6,328 bases of DNA, taken from assembly GCA_022566435.1 (NCBI GenBank), contig JADFIX010000257.1, positions 1-6,328 of the forward strand. The letters are read 5' to 3'. The position numbers were made by a program, and so were the translations under genes. The notes beneath the pieces were generated by a model. The model searched no databases. It was not told the DNA's origin and saw only the letters and a program-made list of their open reading frames with translations. This stretch comes from Planctomycetota bacterium (GTDB taxonomy: Bacteria > Planctomycetota > Phycisphaerae > UBA1845). Position 1 is the stretch's first letter. Each line of letters starts with the position of its first letter. Shown in pieces: positions 1 through 5,844 of the stretch.

Positions 1-192
1 GTACTGGTGGTCGGCAAGGCGACGGAGACTTCGTTACGGATGTATGCGGTACGCTTTCCACTGACGGGCGGGTTGGGTGGCCTGTCCCGAAGCGCCGCGA
101 TGGGCCACGCGTCCGTGTGGGTGCTACAACAGTGTGCTGCGCCGCGCGGCCCACTTCGGGGAGCCGTTTGGTGTGGCGTTCCTCGCATACGC
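1..192. other. Left-edge stretch with no assignable gene
   Basis: One plus frame is open from base 1 to the TGA at 277-279, but it runs straight through the hairpins of the repeat unit that begins at 193. Its translation is Arg/Gly/Pro-rich and resembles no family I know. It could be the tail of a gene entering from the left, but nothing supports that. The only structure I can point to is the weak hairpin at 77-108, listed separately. Confidence 0.5.
77..108. repeat. Possible degenerate REP-like hairpin
   Basis: GTGGCC at 77-82 can pair with GGCCAC at 103-108. The loop contains CGAAGCGCCGC at 88-98, an 11-mer found again exactly at 230-240 inside the GTAG-footed hairpin of the next repeat unit. 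A CTAC (GTAG on the minus strand) lies at 124-127 but is not next to the stem. It may be a decayed relative of the repeats to its right; a chance match in GC-rich DNA is also possible. Confidence 0.3.
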
Positions 193-287
193 AGCCTGAA
201 AGGCTCGAAGACAGTAGCCGTGGGCACAGCGAAGCGCCGCCCACGGATTCCGACATCCCATCGAATCGTTCGACCCTGAAAGGGTCG
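193..287 (+). repeat. Composite REP-like palindromic unit A
   Basis: Three hairpins in a row. The first is AGCCT-GAA-AGGCT at 193-205. The second has GTAG at 214-217 directly followed by CCGTGGGC (218-225), pairing perfectly with GCCCACGG (239-246). The third is CGACCCT-GAA-AGGGTCG at 271-287, a 7-bp stem with a 3-base loop. A GTAG tetranucleotide at the 5' foot of an imperfect palindrome is a known mark of REP elements mobilised by RAYT (Y1-type) transposases. No transposase gene lies in the window, so that link is inference. An inverted, diverged copy with the same three-part order lies at 324-432. Confidence 0.75.
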
Positions 288-323
288 CACAAATGCGCAG
301 GGCAAGTCACCCGAACGGATTGT

Positions 324-432
324 TCGACCCCTTCAGGGTCGAGGTCGTTTGGGGGGTGGATTCTATCCGGTGGCGGCGTCCCGGCTCGCCGGGACTTGCC
401 ACCGGCTACTTTCTGGCAGGCCTTCAGCCTGC
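324..432 (-). repeat. Composite REP-like palindromic unit B, inverted copy
   Basis: Read on the minus strand this unit repeats the order of unit A. First is GCAGGC/GCCTGC with a 5-base loop (432-416). Next is GTAG (409-406) directly followed by a nested hairpin: outer stem CCGGTGGC/GCCACCGG (405-398 with 374-367) and inner stem GTCCCGGC/GCCGGGAC (378-385 with 388-395). Last is TCGACCC/GGGTCGA with a 5-base loop (324-342). The CCTGAA core of the flanking hairpins is shared with unit A, while the central stem and loop differ. Together the two units form a head-to-head pair like a bacterial BIME. Confidence 0.75.
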
Positions 433-480
433 GACCCCGGACCCGGCTTTTTTCCACCACCGCGCAAAGTCGTCATGAAC

Positions 481-546
481 TCGTACCGCAGGCATCTTGC
501 CTGCATCGTCATCGCGGCTCGTGCAGGCTGGAAGCCTGCGGTACGA
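481..546. repeat. 66-bp palindromic element with 13-bp terminal inverted repeats
   Basis: TCGTACCGCAGGC at 481-493 is the exact reverse complement of 534-546. Each arm also folds on its own: GCAGGC-ATCTT-GCCTGC at 488-504 and GCAGGCT-GGA-AGCCTGC at 523-539. The element can therefore form either one long stem or two small hairpins. It shares the GCAGGC/GCCTGC stem with unit B but has no GTAG foot. This type of GCAGGC...GCCTGC palindrome is familiar to me as intergenic repeat DNA in planctomycete, acidobacterial and verrucomicrobial genomes. That is recollection, not a search result. Confidence 0.75.
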
Positions 547-709
547 ATCGCCTTGCGCTGTCGTGTTCCTTGCGGCGCCGTTGGTGGGGGACAAGCGAAT
601 GAACGCAACTTCTTACAAGCCGTTGACCCGGCGAGGCGTATACCATGAATCCGACGCGCCGTAGTATCGCCGTGTGGTTCCATGATTCGGACTCGGTTTC
701 GTCTTGCGA

Positions 710-715
710 AAGGAG
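710..715 (+). promoter_or_regulatory. Strong Shine-Dalgarno site of the first DinB gene
   Basis: AAGGAG followed by a 6-base spacer before the ATG at 722. It decides the start: the in-frame TTG at 704 lies upstream of this site, so the site would fall inside a coding region if TTG were used. Confidence 0.85.
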
Positions 716-721
716 TTTCCC

Positions 722-1243
722 ATGCCCGCGGCCTGGCCCTGGTTCGAACGCAAATTCGACTTCAGTTTTCCGCCTGAGAAATACCCTGATATTTTGGAGC
801 GCCTCCGCGGCACGCCCCTGCGACTTCAAGAGCGCGTGCGGGGCCTTTCTCCCGAGGTCTGCGTTCAGCGGGAGGGCGACTCCTGGTCGATCCAAGAAAA
901 CGTCGGTCACGTCGCGGACCTCGAGCCGCTATGGATCGGGCGGATCGACGACATACTGGCCGGCACCGAAACGATGCGGGCCGCCGACCTGACAAACGCC
1001 ACGACGCGCCAGGCCGGTCACAACAACCGATCGATGGCCGACGTTCTGGCATTCGTCCGTGGCGTGCGAAGGACGCTGATGGATCGCCTGGATTCGCTGA
1101 CCGTCGAGCAGATGGGAAGTGGCGCCCTGCACCCGCGCTTGCAGGTGCCGATGCGGCTCGTCGACCTGTGTCATTTCGTGGCCGAGCACGATGACTACCA
1201 CCTGGCACGAATCACCGAGCTGGGACGAACTTTCGGGGAATAG
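722..1243 (+). CDS. DinB-family (DinB_2 superfamily) protein
   Basis: A 173-residue protein of the DinB/YfiT-like four-helix-bundle superfamily, the usual length for stand-alone members. The family's metal-binding triad is visible. His63 sits in the motif GHVADLE after helix 2, and His156 and His160 sit in HDDYH near the C terminus, the usual HxxxH. Family members include divalent-metal-dependent thiol S-transferases (bacillithiol, mycothiol) and many proteins of unknown role. The substrate cannot be read from this sequence. No signal peptide or membrane segment is seen, so it is probably cytoplasmic. The ATG at 722 is preferred over TTG at 704 because of the AAGGAG at 710-715. The gene stands alone, after the repeat-rich region and convergent with a second DinB-fold gene. 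After its TAG stop the same frame stays open for 34 more sense codons. Fold assignment is secure; function is not. Confidence 0.88.
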   Translation: MPAAWPWFERKFDFSFPPEKYPDILERLRGTPLRLQERVRGLSPEVCVQREGDSWSIQENVGHVADLEPLWIGRIDDILAGTETMRAADLTNATTRQAGHNNRSMADVLAFVRGVRRTLMDRLDSLTVEQMGSGALHPRLQVPMRLVDLCHFVAEHDDYHLARITELGRTFGE

Positions 1244-1466
1244 AAGGCCAAGTCTACCCATGTCGGGCCGGGTGCCAAGCTTGCCGCGCAGCGGAAGCAT
1301 GTTGTGGCGGCGTTCGAGTCGCTGCAGACGGGTGCCCCGCGGTCTTGAAGTTGTGGAAGCGATTGCTATCCGCCGGAGAGTCAATCTCATGATGAGCCGA
1401 CTCGCGTCATCGAATCGAGATCGCACCGCGGCCCACCGAGCCACGTGCCCACCTTGCGATCGCCGG

Positions 1467-1946
1467 CTAGTCGTACCAGGCGCCGAGCGCGCGACGAACA
1501 ACCACGAGTTGTCCCAGATGATACGCATTATGGTCAGCGACAAGCAGCGCCTCGCGCAGGATGGTCTGGCCTGTGCCATGCGGGAGCGGGCAATGCAAAT
1601 CTGTCGTGGGATCGGCGACGAGTTTCAGCATGGATTCGAGATCGGTGCTGAATGCCGACACGCTGTCATCCCATGCGGTTGGTTTCCCAGGCGCATTACC
1701 AGCCGGCCAGTAACCATCCGGGAAGTCCGGGGACACGTGATCCGGGTTTCGGCAAAACTCTAGGATGTCCCACTGAGCGATGCACATGTGCTCCAAGAGC
1801 TGCCACGGTGAATAGGGGATGCCATCCGGCTTAGCACCGCGGAGATTCTCCGGCAGGTTCTCAACGGCCTTGGCAAAGCTGAGATGCGCTCCGCCGCCCC
1901 GCAACAGATAGAGTACGTGTTCTCGAAGGACGTTTTCTCGATCCAT
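1467..1946 (-). CDS. Second DinB-family protein
   Basis: A 159-residue DinB-superfamily protein from the ATG at 1946 (MDRENV). The ATG at 1964 (165 residues) is an alternative. Neither start has a clear Shine-Dalgarno site; a weak GAAAG lies upstream of 1946. The metal triad is His53 ([11 protein letters not shown]) and His139/His143 in [10 protein letters not shown], a very typical DinB_2 C-terminal helix. The segment around residues 40-52 ([13 protein letters not shown]) also matches the family. The frame stays open upstream to 2156, but that part reads through the palindromic repeat at 1984-2077 and looks non-coding. The gene is convergent with the DinB gene at 722-1243, with a 223-base gap between their stops. 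The two share fold and ligand pattern but little obvious sequence, so recent duplication is unlikely. Its substrate is unknown; a thiol transferase or metalloenzyme role is inferred from the family only. Confidence 0.85.
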   Translation of the reverse strand: MDRENVLREHVLYLLRGGGAHLSFAKAVENLPENLRGAKPDGIPYSPWQLLEHMCIAQWDILEFCRNPDHVSPDFPDGYWPAGNAPGKPTAWDDSVSAFSTDLESMLKLVADPTTDLHCPLPHGTGQTILREALLVADHNAYHLGQLVVVRRALGAWYD

Positions 1947-1983
1947 CTGGGTCGCTTTCAACATGAGACAGCAGACGATAGAC

Positions 1984-2077
1984 GTAGGAGCGTAGCCCCG
2001 CGTTGGGCTGGCGCCAATTGTGTTCGGCGTGGCGCGGATACCGATTCCGGCGGGATGGCCCGTCGCTCGCCCAACGC
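1984..2077 (+). repeat. REP-like palindromic element between two genes
   Basis: GCGTTGGGC at 2000-2008 is the exact reverse complement of 2069-2077. Inside the interval, GCGCCA (2011-2016) pairs with TGGCGC (2030-2035). GTAG occurs at 1984-1987 and again at 1992-1995. From the second GTAG, AGCCC (1994-1998) can pair with GGGCT (2005-2009). The arrangement resembles the GTAG-associated palindromes at the left end, but the sequence differs. It lies between the start of the second DinB gene and the 3' end of the YWTD gene. No T-run follows it on the minus strand, so I do not call it a terminator. Confidence 0.6.
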
Positions 2078-2109
2078 TCTTCGGTGAACCGGTTGCCCAT
2101 GCGCGATCG

Positions 2110-4014
2110 CTAGGAACTCGGGTCCATGAATCCAGCCTGCAAGATGGCAATATCACGTAGATCGAAATCGCCGTCCCTGTCGGGATCGACGCAAGTGCAA
2201 CCTCGGATGGAAGTGCCGGGGCCTGTCAGGCACGCGGCAAGTGACGCAAAATCGGCCATGTTTACGATGCCGTTCCGATCGCAATCGGCCGGAAGCGTAC
2301 GATCGATCGCGATTCCCCACGGAGAATTCAGGCCGGTAGTAATGACATCCTCGACGTCGGATCCATCCAGGTTTGCCCTTTGAATCAGCGCGAGCGTCGG
2401 ATAGCCGGTATTGGTCCAATAGATCTTTCCCGCGACCAAGTCCAACGCCAACCCGTTGGCTGTGTCCACCCCTGCTACAAGCTGCTCGCTTATCGCGTCA
2501 CTGAGCTTAGCGCGCTGAACATTGTCAGCGCAGTAGTCCCCCCAATATATCCGTCGTGTGATCAAGTCGAGAACGACGTCTGTCTCGCATCGAAAGTCCG
2601 TTAAGAGAAAGTCTTCCGGTGCGGATCCATCGCGGTTCGCGCGTCGGATGCCGACGTCAGCGTCGCTCCAGTAGATCTTGCCCTCAACCGGATCGACGGC
2701 GATCCCAAACGACCAGCGCAAATCGGGGATGTCAAGGGTTTCGATCGCTGAGCCATCCAGGTCGGCGCGCCAGATATGGAAATTGGAGGACGTGGCGTCA
2801 GTCCAGTACATCTTGTTCGCTGGTAGATCGAGCGCAATGTAGCTGTACGCGGCGTTCTGGATCACGACATCTTCAATGTCGTTACGGTCAAGAGGCGTCT
2901 CACCGTCCGGAATGTCCAAGCTCGCCCGTTGAATTCTATTTGTGCCATCGTCGGCCCAGTACATGTAGCCGGCAGCCAAATCGAGGGCGATTCCCACTGG
3001 CATCACAAGCCTGGCAGCGATAACATCTTCGACCTGCGAGCCATCCAAGTTCGCGCGCTGGATTTTGTCATTGCCGAGATCGGTCCAATATACACGCCCT
3101 GCCACTGGATCAAGGGCTACTCCTTCAGGCGCGGCTAGCCCTTCGGCGACCACATCCTCAATGTTAGCGCCGTTCAAATCCGCACTTTGAATTTTGTCCA
3201 GCGCACGGTCAGTCCAATACATCCTGCCGGCGGTTGGGTCTATGGCGAGTCCACGTGGAACACTTAGTTCTGTCGTCAGGATAGTTTCAACATCCGAGCG
3301 ATTGTCAGGCGTCTCATTAGCTGGGATGTCCATGTTGGCCCGCAGCAACTTGGCGCTAGAGAACGAGCCCGCCGTCCAATAGATTTTGCCGGCAGCAACG
3401 TCGAGGGCGATCCCATGCACACTGGAAAAACCAGCGGTCACGAGCTCCTCTATATCGGATCCGTCGAGATTGGCCCGATTCAGTGCGTGATGGGCAGGGA
3501 AGTAGCTCGCCCAGTAGACCTTGCCGCCGATCGGATCAATGGCGATTCCTTCCTGGATTCTGTAGGTAGCGACCAGCAGAGTTTCGACGTCCGTACGATT
3601 CTCGGCCGTCTCACCGACTGGGATTTCCATGTTCGCTCGTTGGATCGTCGCGTTCACGGTGTCTGTCCAGTACATCTTTCGGGCGTTCAAGTCGAGAGCG
3701 AGACCGGACGGGGTAACCAGTCCGTGAGTCAAGAGGTCCTCGATGTTCGCCCCGTCTAAGCCGGCGCGTTGCAGCTTTCGTGTGCCTGCGTCCGCCCAAT
3801 ACATTTGTTCGGCTGCCACATCGAGAGCGATGGCGTGCGGGGCGGCCACTTTCGATGCGATAAGATCTTCGACGTTGGAGCCATCTACGTTAGCCCGTTG
3901 AATTCTGTCGGCGTCACGATCAGTCCAATAGATCTTCTGCGCGTACGTGGAGGCGGCTGCGGAAAAGACAAGCAGCGTGCACACCACAACCACATGCTGT
4001 TTTTTCCTGCACAT
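2110..4014 (-). CDS. Secreted YWTD-repeat double beta-propeller with C-terminal dockerin-like domain
   Basis: A 634-residue exported protein. Residues 1-25 form a signal peptide: positive MCRKK, a hydrophobic [10 protein letters not shown] core, and likely cleavage after TYA. Residues 27-576 hold twelve LDL-receptor class B (YWTD) repeats of 42-54 residues. Each starts with (I/M/V)YW and carries an RANLDGS-type turn and a GIALD-type strand. Their starts lie near residues 27, 71, 114, 166, 211, 265, 308, 351, 402, 447, 489 and 531. YWTD propellers have six blades, so twelve repeats predict two propellers joined near residue 307. Repeats 3, 5 and 8 carry an extra IPxxETxxxR loop. Residues 577-634 hold two EF-hand-like loops, [12 protein letters not shown] and [12 protein letters not shown], as in type I dockerin-like tails of planctomycete proteins. 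The ATG at 4014 is chosen for its signal peptide and GAGGT site; the frame is open up to 4128, but that part contains the likely promoter. Role: probably surface or extracellular binding or adhesion, inferred only. Confidence 0.9.
   Translation of the reverse strand: MCRKKQHVVVVCTLLVFSAAASTYAQKIYWTDRDADRIQRANVDGSNVEDLIASKVAAPHAIALDVAAEQMYWADAGTRKLQRAGLDGANIEDLLTHGLVTPSGLALDLNARKMYWTDTVNATIQRANMEIPVGETAENRTDVETLLVATYRIQEGIAIDPIGGKVYWASYFPAHHALNRANLDGSDIEELVTAGFSSVHGIALDVAAGKIYWTAGSFSSAKLLRANMDIPANETPDNRSDVETILTTELSVPRGLAIDPTAGRMYWTDRALDKIQSADLNGANIEDVVAEGLAAPEGVALDPVAGRVYWTDLGNDKIQRANLDGSQVEDVIAARLVMPVGIALDLAAGYMYWADDGTNRIQRASLDIPDGETPLDRNDIEDVVIQNAAYSYIALDLPANKMYWTDATSSNFHIWRADLDGSAIETLDIPDLRWSFGIAVDPVEGKIYWSDADVGIRRANRDGSAPEDFLLTDFRCETDVVLDLITRRIYWGDYCADNVQRAKLSDAISEQLVAGVDTANGLALDLVAGKIYWTNTGYPTLALIQRANLDGSDVEDVITTGLNSPWGIAIDRTLPADCDRNGIVNMADFASLAACLTGPGTSIRGCTCVDPDRDGDFDLRDIAILQAGFMDPSS
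2113..2286 (-). other. Dockerin-like calcium-binding tail (domain within the YWTD gene)
   Basis: This encodes residues 577-634. The two 12-residue loops (577-588 and 610-621) have Asp at positions 1 and 12. Loop 1 has Asn at 5 and Gly at 6; loop 2 has Asp at 5 and Gly at 6. Each is followed by a short helix (FASLAACL and IAILQAGF). Cysteines at 578, 595, 606 and 608 could form disulfides. Such tails bind cohesins in cellulosomes, but in planctomycetes they sit on many exported proteins without a known cohesin system. Confidence 0.8.
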
Positions 4015-4019
4015 GGGCG

Positions 4020-4024
4020 ACCTC
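4020..4024 (-). promoter_or_regulatory. Shine-Dalgarno site deciding the YWTD gene start
   Basis: GAGGT on the minus strand, 5 bases before the ATG at 4014. It supports this start over the ATG at 4128 or the ATG at 4086, neither of which gives a protein beginning with a signal peptide. Confidence 0.6.
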
Positions 4025-4069
4025 GCTGAAAGCGAACGTTTGGTCCAATCCGTACCGGCGGCCGACTCC

Positions 4070-4099
4070 AGTTTACCAAATTCCATGGAAAAGATGCAA
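4070..4099 (-). promoter_or_regulatory. Possible sigma-70-like promoter of the YWTD gene
   Basis: On the minus strand, TTGCAT (4099-4094) and TAAACT (4075-4070) are separated by 18 bases, with TTTGG just before the -10 box. The -35 match is only its TTG and the -10 match is 4 of 6. A transcript from about 4063 would give a 5' leader of roughly 50 bases. The spacing and location fit, but the match is modest. Confidence 0.35.
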
Positions 4100-4324
4100 G
4101 CGGCAGTGTGAGTCCAAACACGCCGCATTTCCCTGCTGCGGTCTCATGTCGCAGGACCGCCGGCCCCGCTACTCCGGCACTGGGGACGCGATTCCAACAA
4201 AATTCTGACGTGATACGGTGTCGAGACTCGTTATTCGATCAAAATCCCTGGTACGGTCCGAAAATCGCGGCGATGCGGTCGCCCTCGCGCGAGCGGCGTC
4301 GAACGAGAGTGACGACGACCAGCC

Positions 4325-5671
4325 TCAATCGATGGCGCACGTGCGGAACCCGGACCAGACATCGCGACGATCCGGTTTGTAGAAATTGCGCCACGTATTG
4401 CGAAGCAGCCGGGAACGAGTGGCGCCGCCGCCGCCGCGTAGAACCTTATGCGTGCCGAACCATGGTTGCGAGAATTCCTTATAGGGACCCGGCTCAAAAC
4501 CGGGATAGGGAAGAAACTCGCTCGCCGTCCACTCCCAGACATTGCCGATCATTTGCCGGCATCCGCACGGACTGTCACCGTCCGGACAGGCCAACACACT
4601 GACGCATTCCGTATGCCCCCAGTCGAGATTGGCTCGGGTCGGTTGAGCAGGGTCGTCGCCCCACGGGAAACGCCGCTTTCGCGTGGACGGAAGAGAAACG
4701 TCACCGACCAGGCACCCCGCAGCGGCCAGCTCCCATTCGGCTTCCGTGGGCAAGCGCCGCCCGGCCCACCGGCAGAAGGCCTCCGCTTCATACCAGTTCA
4801 CATGGATCATCGGAAGGTCCGGCTCGAGCGGGCGCCAGTCGTTGAAATAGCGCCGCTCCCAGCCGTTGCCCGCGCGCCGCCAGTAGATTGGATGCTCGGC
4901 CGAATTGCATCCGCGCCACTGCCATCCCTTTTCGCTCCAGAGTGTGGATCGGTGATAGCCGTCCTGGTCGACGAACGCGGCGAACTGGGCATGCGTGACC
5001 GGCGTCGTGGCAATGGCGAACGGGCGAACTTCGAGCACGTGCCCCAACTTTTCATTATCGAAAACAAAAGGCTCATGGCCGTCGGCACCAAGCGGAAATC
5101 GTCCACCGGGAATCGCGACATCCTGTTCGATGAATGACTGCGGCGGCTCGGTTTGTTTCGAATCGCCGAGGCTTGGCGCCCCAGGCTCTCGCCCCACCTG
5201 GGCGGGCTCTCCGATGGTGAATTTCGGCGGCGGGTATTCGCAGGTTTGCCGTGCACAGGTGAAGGCTTCGGTGTGCATATCTTCGTGAAAGACGGTAAGC
5301 AAAACGAAATAAGTGAGTTCATCATCCCACTCGTTCTTCTGGAGCAGATCGATCACCCGGTCGCGGACTTCTCCCATGTAGCCGATCGCGGTCCGCCGGT
5401 CGGGCAAGGCGAGATCCCAGCGGTTGTCGTGCGGAACAGCGATCGAATCGTAGATCGTATCCGCGTCGCTACGGATCGATTCGCGGCGTCCGCCTTGTCG
5501 CAAGACCCATTTTTCTTGAAACCAGGCGACGTGACCGATCTCCCAAAGCAGCGGGTTGAGGCAAGCCACGCACGGGCCCAGGAGCTGATCGTCGGTCAGA
5601 TCAGCCACCAGATCCAACGTGCGTTGGCGTGCATCTTGCACGAATTCGATCAGTGTGGATCGCTCCATCAT
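4325..5671 (-). CDS. egtB/senA: EgtB/SenA-type nonheme iron enzyme (ergothioneine or selenoneine synthase-like)
   Basis: A 448-residue two-domain enzyme. Residues 1-150 are a DinB_2 domain with the iron-binding triad His47 (WEIGHVAWFQE) and His129/His133 (FHEDMHTEAF). After a linker (about 155-182), residues 183-447 form an FGE-sulfatase/formylglycine-enzyme-like domain with GGRFPLG, NWYEAEAFCRWAGRRLPTEA (292-311), GNVWEWT (376-382) and a C-terminal RNFYKPDRRDVWSGFRTC. This architecture defines EgtB/OvoA/SenA oxygen-dependent C-S or C-Se bond-forming enzymes acting on histidine derivatives. The motifs YDSIAVPHDNRWDLALP, FVFDNEK and the GFRTC ending look more SenA-like to me than classic EgtB (which ends in a GLRLA-type motif). 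That is from memory, so the symbol is left open. The usual RGGS(W/F) motif reads RGGGG here. No egtD, egtC, senB or senC is in the window. Start: ATG at 5671 or the adjacent ATG at 5668; AAGGA lies 12 bases upstream. It overlaps by ATGA with the small frame upstream. Confidence 0.9.
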   Translation of the reverse strand: MMERSTLIEFVQDARQRTLDLVADLTDDQLLGPCVACLNPLLWEIGHVAWFQEKWVLRQGGRRESIRSDADTIYDSIAVPHDNRWDLALPDRRTAIGYMGEVRDRVIDLLQKNEWDDELTYFVLLTVFHEDMHTEAFTCARQTCEYPPPKFTIGEPAQVGREPGAPSLGDSKQTEPPQSFIEQDVAIPGGRFPLGADGHEPFVFDNEKLGHVLEVRPFAIATTPVTHAQFAAFVDQDGYHRSTLWSEKGWQWRGCNSAEHPIYWRRAGNGWERRYFNDWRPLEPDLPMIHVNWYEAEAFCRWAGRRLPTEAEWELAAAGCLVGDVSLPSTRKRRFPWGDDPAQPTRANLDWGHTECVSVLACPDGDSPCGCRQMIGNVWEWTASEFLPYPGFEPGPYKEFSQPWFGTHKVLRGGGGATRSRLLRNTWRNFYKPDRRDVWSGFRTCAID

Positions 5672-5844
5672 TGTGCCATAGAGTCCTTGTGTCCGTGATC
5701 CGAAGAACGATTTGCTCGAAGATCGAAAAAGCTCTCACCGTGTGGGAAGTCGGAAACGAATCGCTTATACGCGAAGGATGGCCAAATAGATCCTTCGATG
5801 AGAGGTAGGTGGTCCCCGCACAAATCGCACCTTGCTTCCTTCAT
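5668..5844 (-). CDS. Possible small CxxC protein translationally coupled to the EgtB/SenA-like gene
   Basis: A 58-residue frame from the ATG at 5844 that begins MKEARCDLCGDHLP and ends in HGHKDSMAQ. It has one CxxC pair (Cys6, Cys9) that could be half of a zinc site, several His and Asp near the C terminus, and no membrane segment. I recognise no family. Its TGA overlaps the ATG of the next gene as ATGA, a common sign of translational coupling. The same frame stays open upstream with an ATG at 6165 (165 residues), but the added part is Arg/Pro-rich and lies in DNA that is open in every frame. There is no convincing Shine-Dalgarno site at 5844. It could also be non-coding leader of the enzyme gene. 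Confidence 0.4.
   Translation of the reverse strand: MKEARCDLCGDHLPLIEGSIWPSFAYKRFVSDFPHGESFFDLRANRSSDHGHKDSMAQ

Larger units (their letters stand above)
4015..4324. other. Intergenic gap between the EgtB/SenA-like and YWTD genes
   Basis: These 310 bases hold the leader and possible promoter of the YWTD gene in the first 85 bases. The rest contains no gene I can support. CTCGCGCGAG at 4284-4293 is a perfect 10-bp palindrome just downstream of the EgtB/SenA-like stop codon, but no T-run follows on the minus strand, so a factor-independent terminator is not supported. Open frames here are short or are shadows. Confidence 0.6.

Noticed and set aside
193..546. CRISPR array
   Set aside because: The repeats are palindromes of different sequence in opposite orientations, without equal-length direct repeats or regular spacers.
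117..602. Long plus-strand open frame, and overlapping ones in both strands across 1-680
   Set aside because: They run through several perfect hairpins, have no ribosome binding site, and their translations change character at every repeat boundary. They are open because repeat DNA is GC-rich.
623..644. Promoter for the first DinB gene from TTGACC (623-628) and TATACC (639-644)
   Set aside because: The spacer is only 10 bases, far too short for a sigma-70-type promoter.
704..721. TTG start giving the first DinB protein six more residues
   Set aside because: The AAGGAG at 710-715 lies inside that extension and is ideally spaced for the ATG at 722.
929..1579. 216-codon minus-strand frame across both DinB genes
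   Set aside because: It is antisense to the first DinB gene and overlaps the 3' end of the second; the translation has no family features.
1947..2156. N-terminal extension of the second DinB protein
   Set aside because: The added 70 residues read through the palindrome at 1984-2077 and overlap the end of the YWTD gene; the DinB fold begins after residue 70.
4015..4128. N-terminal extension of the YWTD protein to an upstream ATG
   Set aside because: It would put 38 residues before the signal peptide and cover the probable promoter and ribosome binding site.
4284..4293. Factor-independent terminator after the EgtB/SenA-like gene
   Set aside because: The palindrome CTCGCGCGAG has no loop of normal size and no T-run follows on the minus strand.
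4448..5137. 229-codon plus-strand frame opposite the EgtB/SenA-like gene
   Set aside because: It is a shadow of a well-supported minus-strand gene with complete domain motifs.
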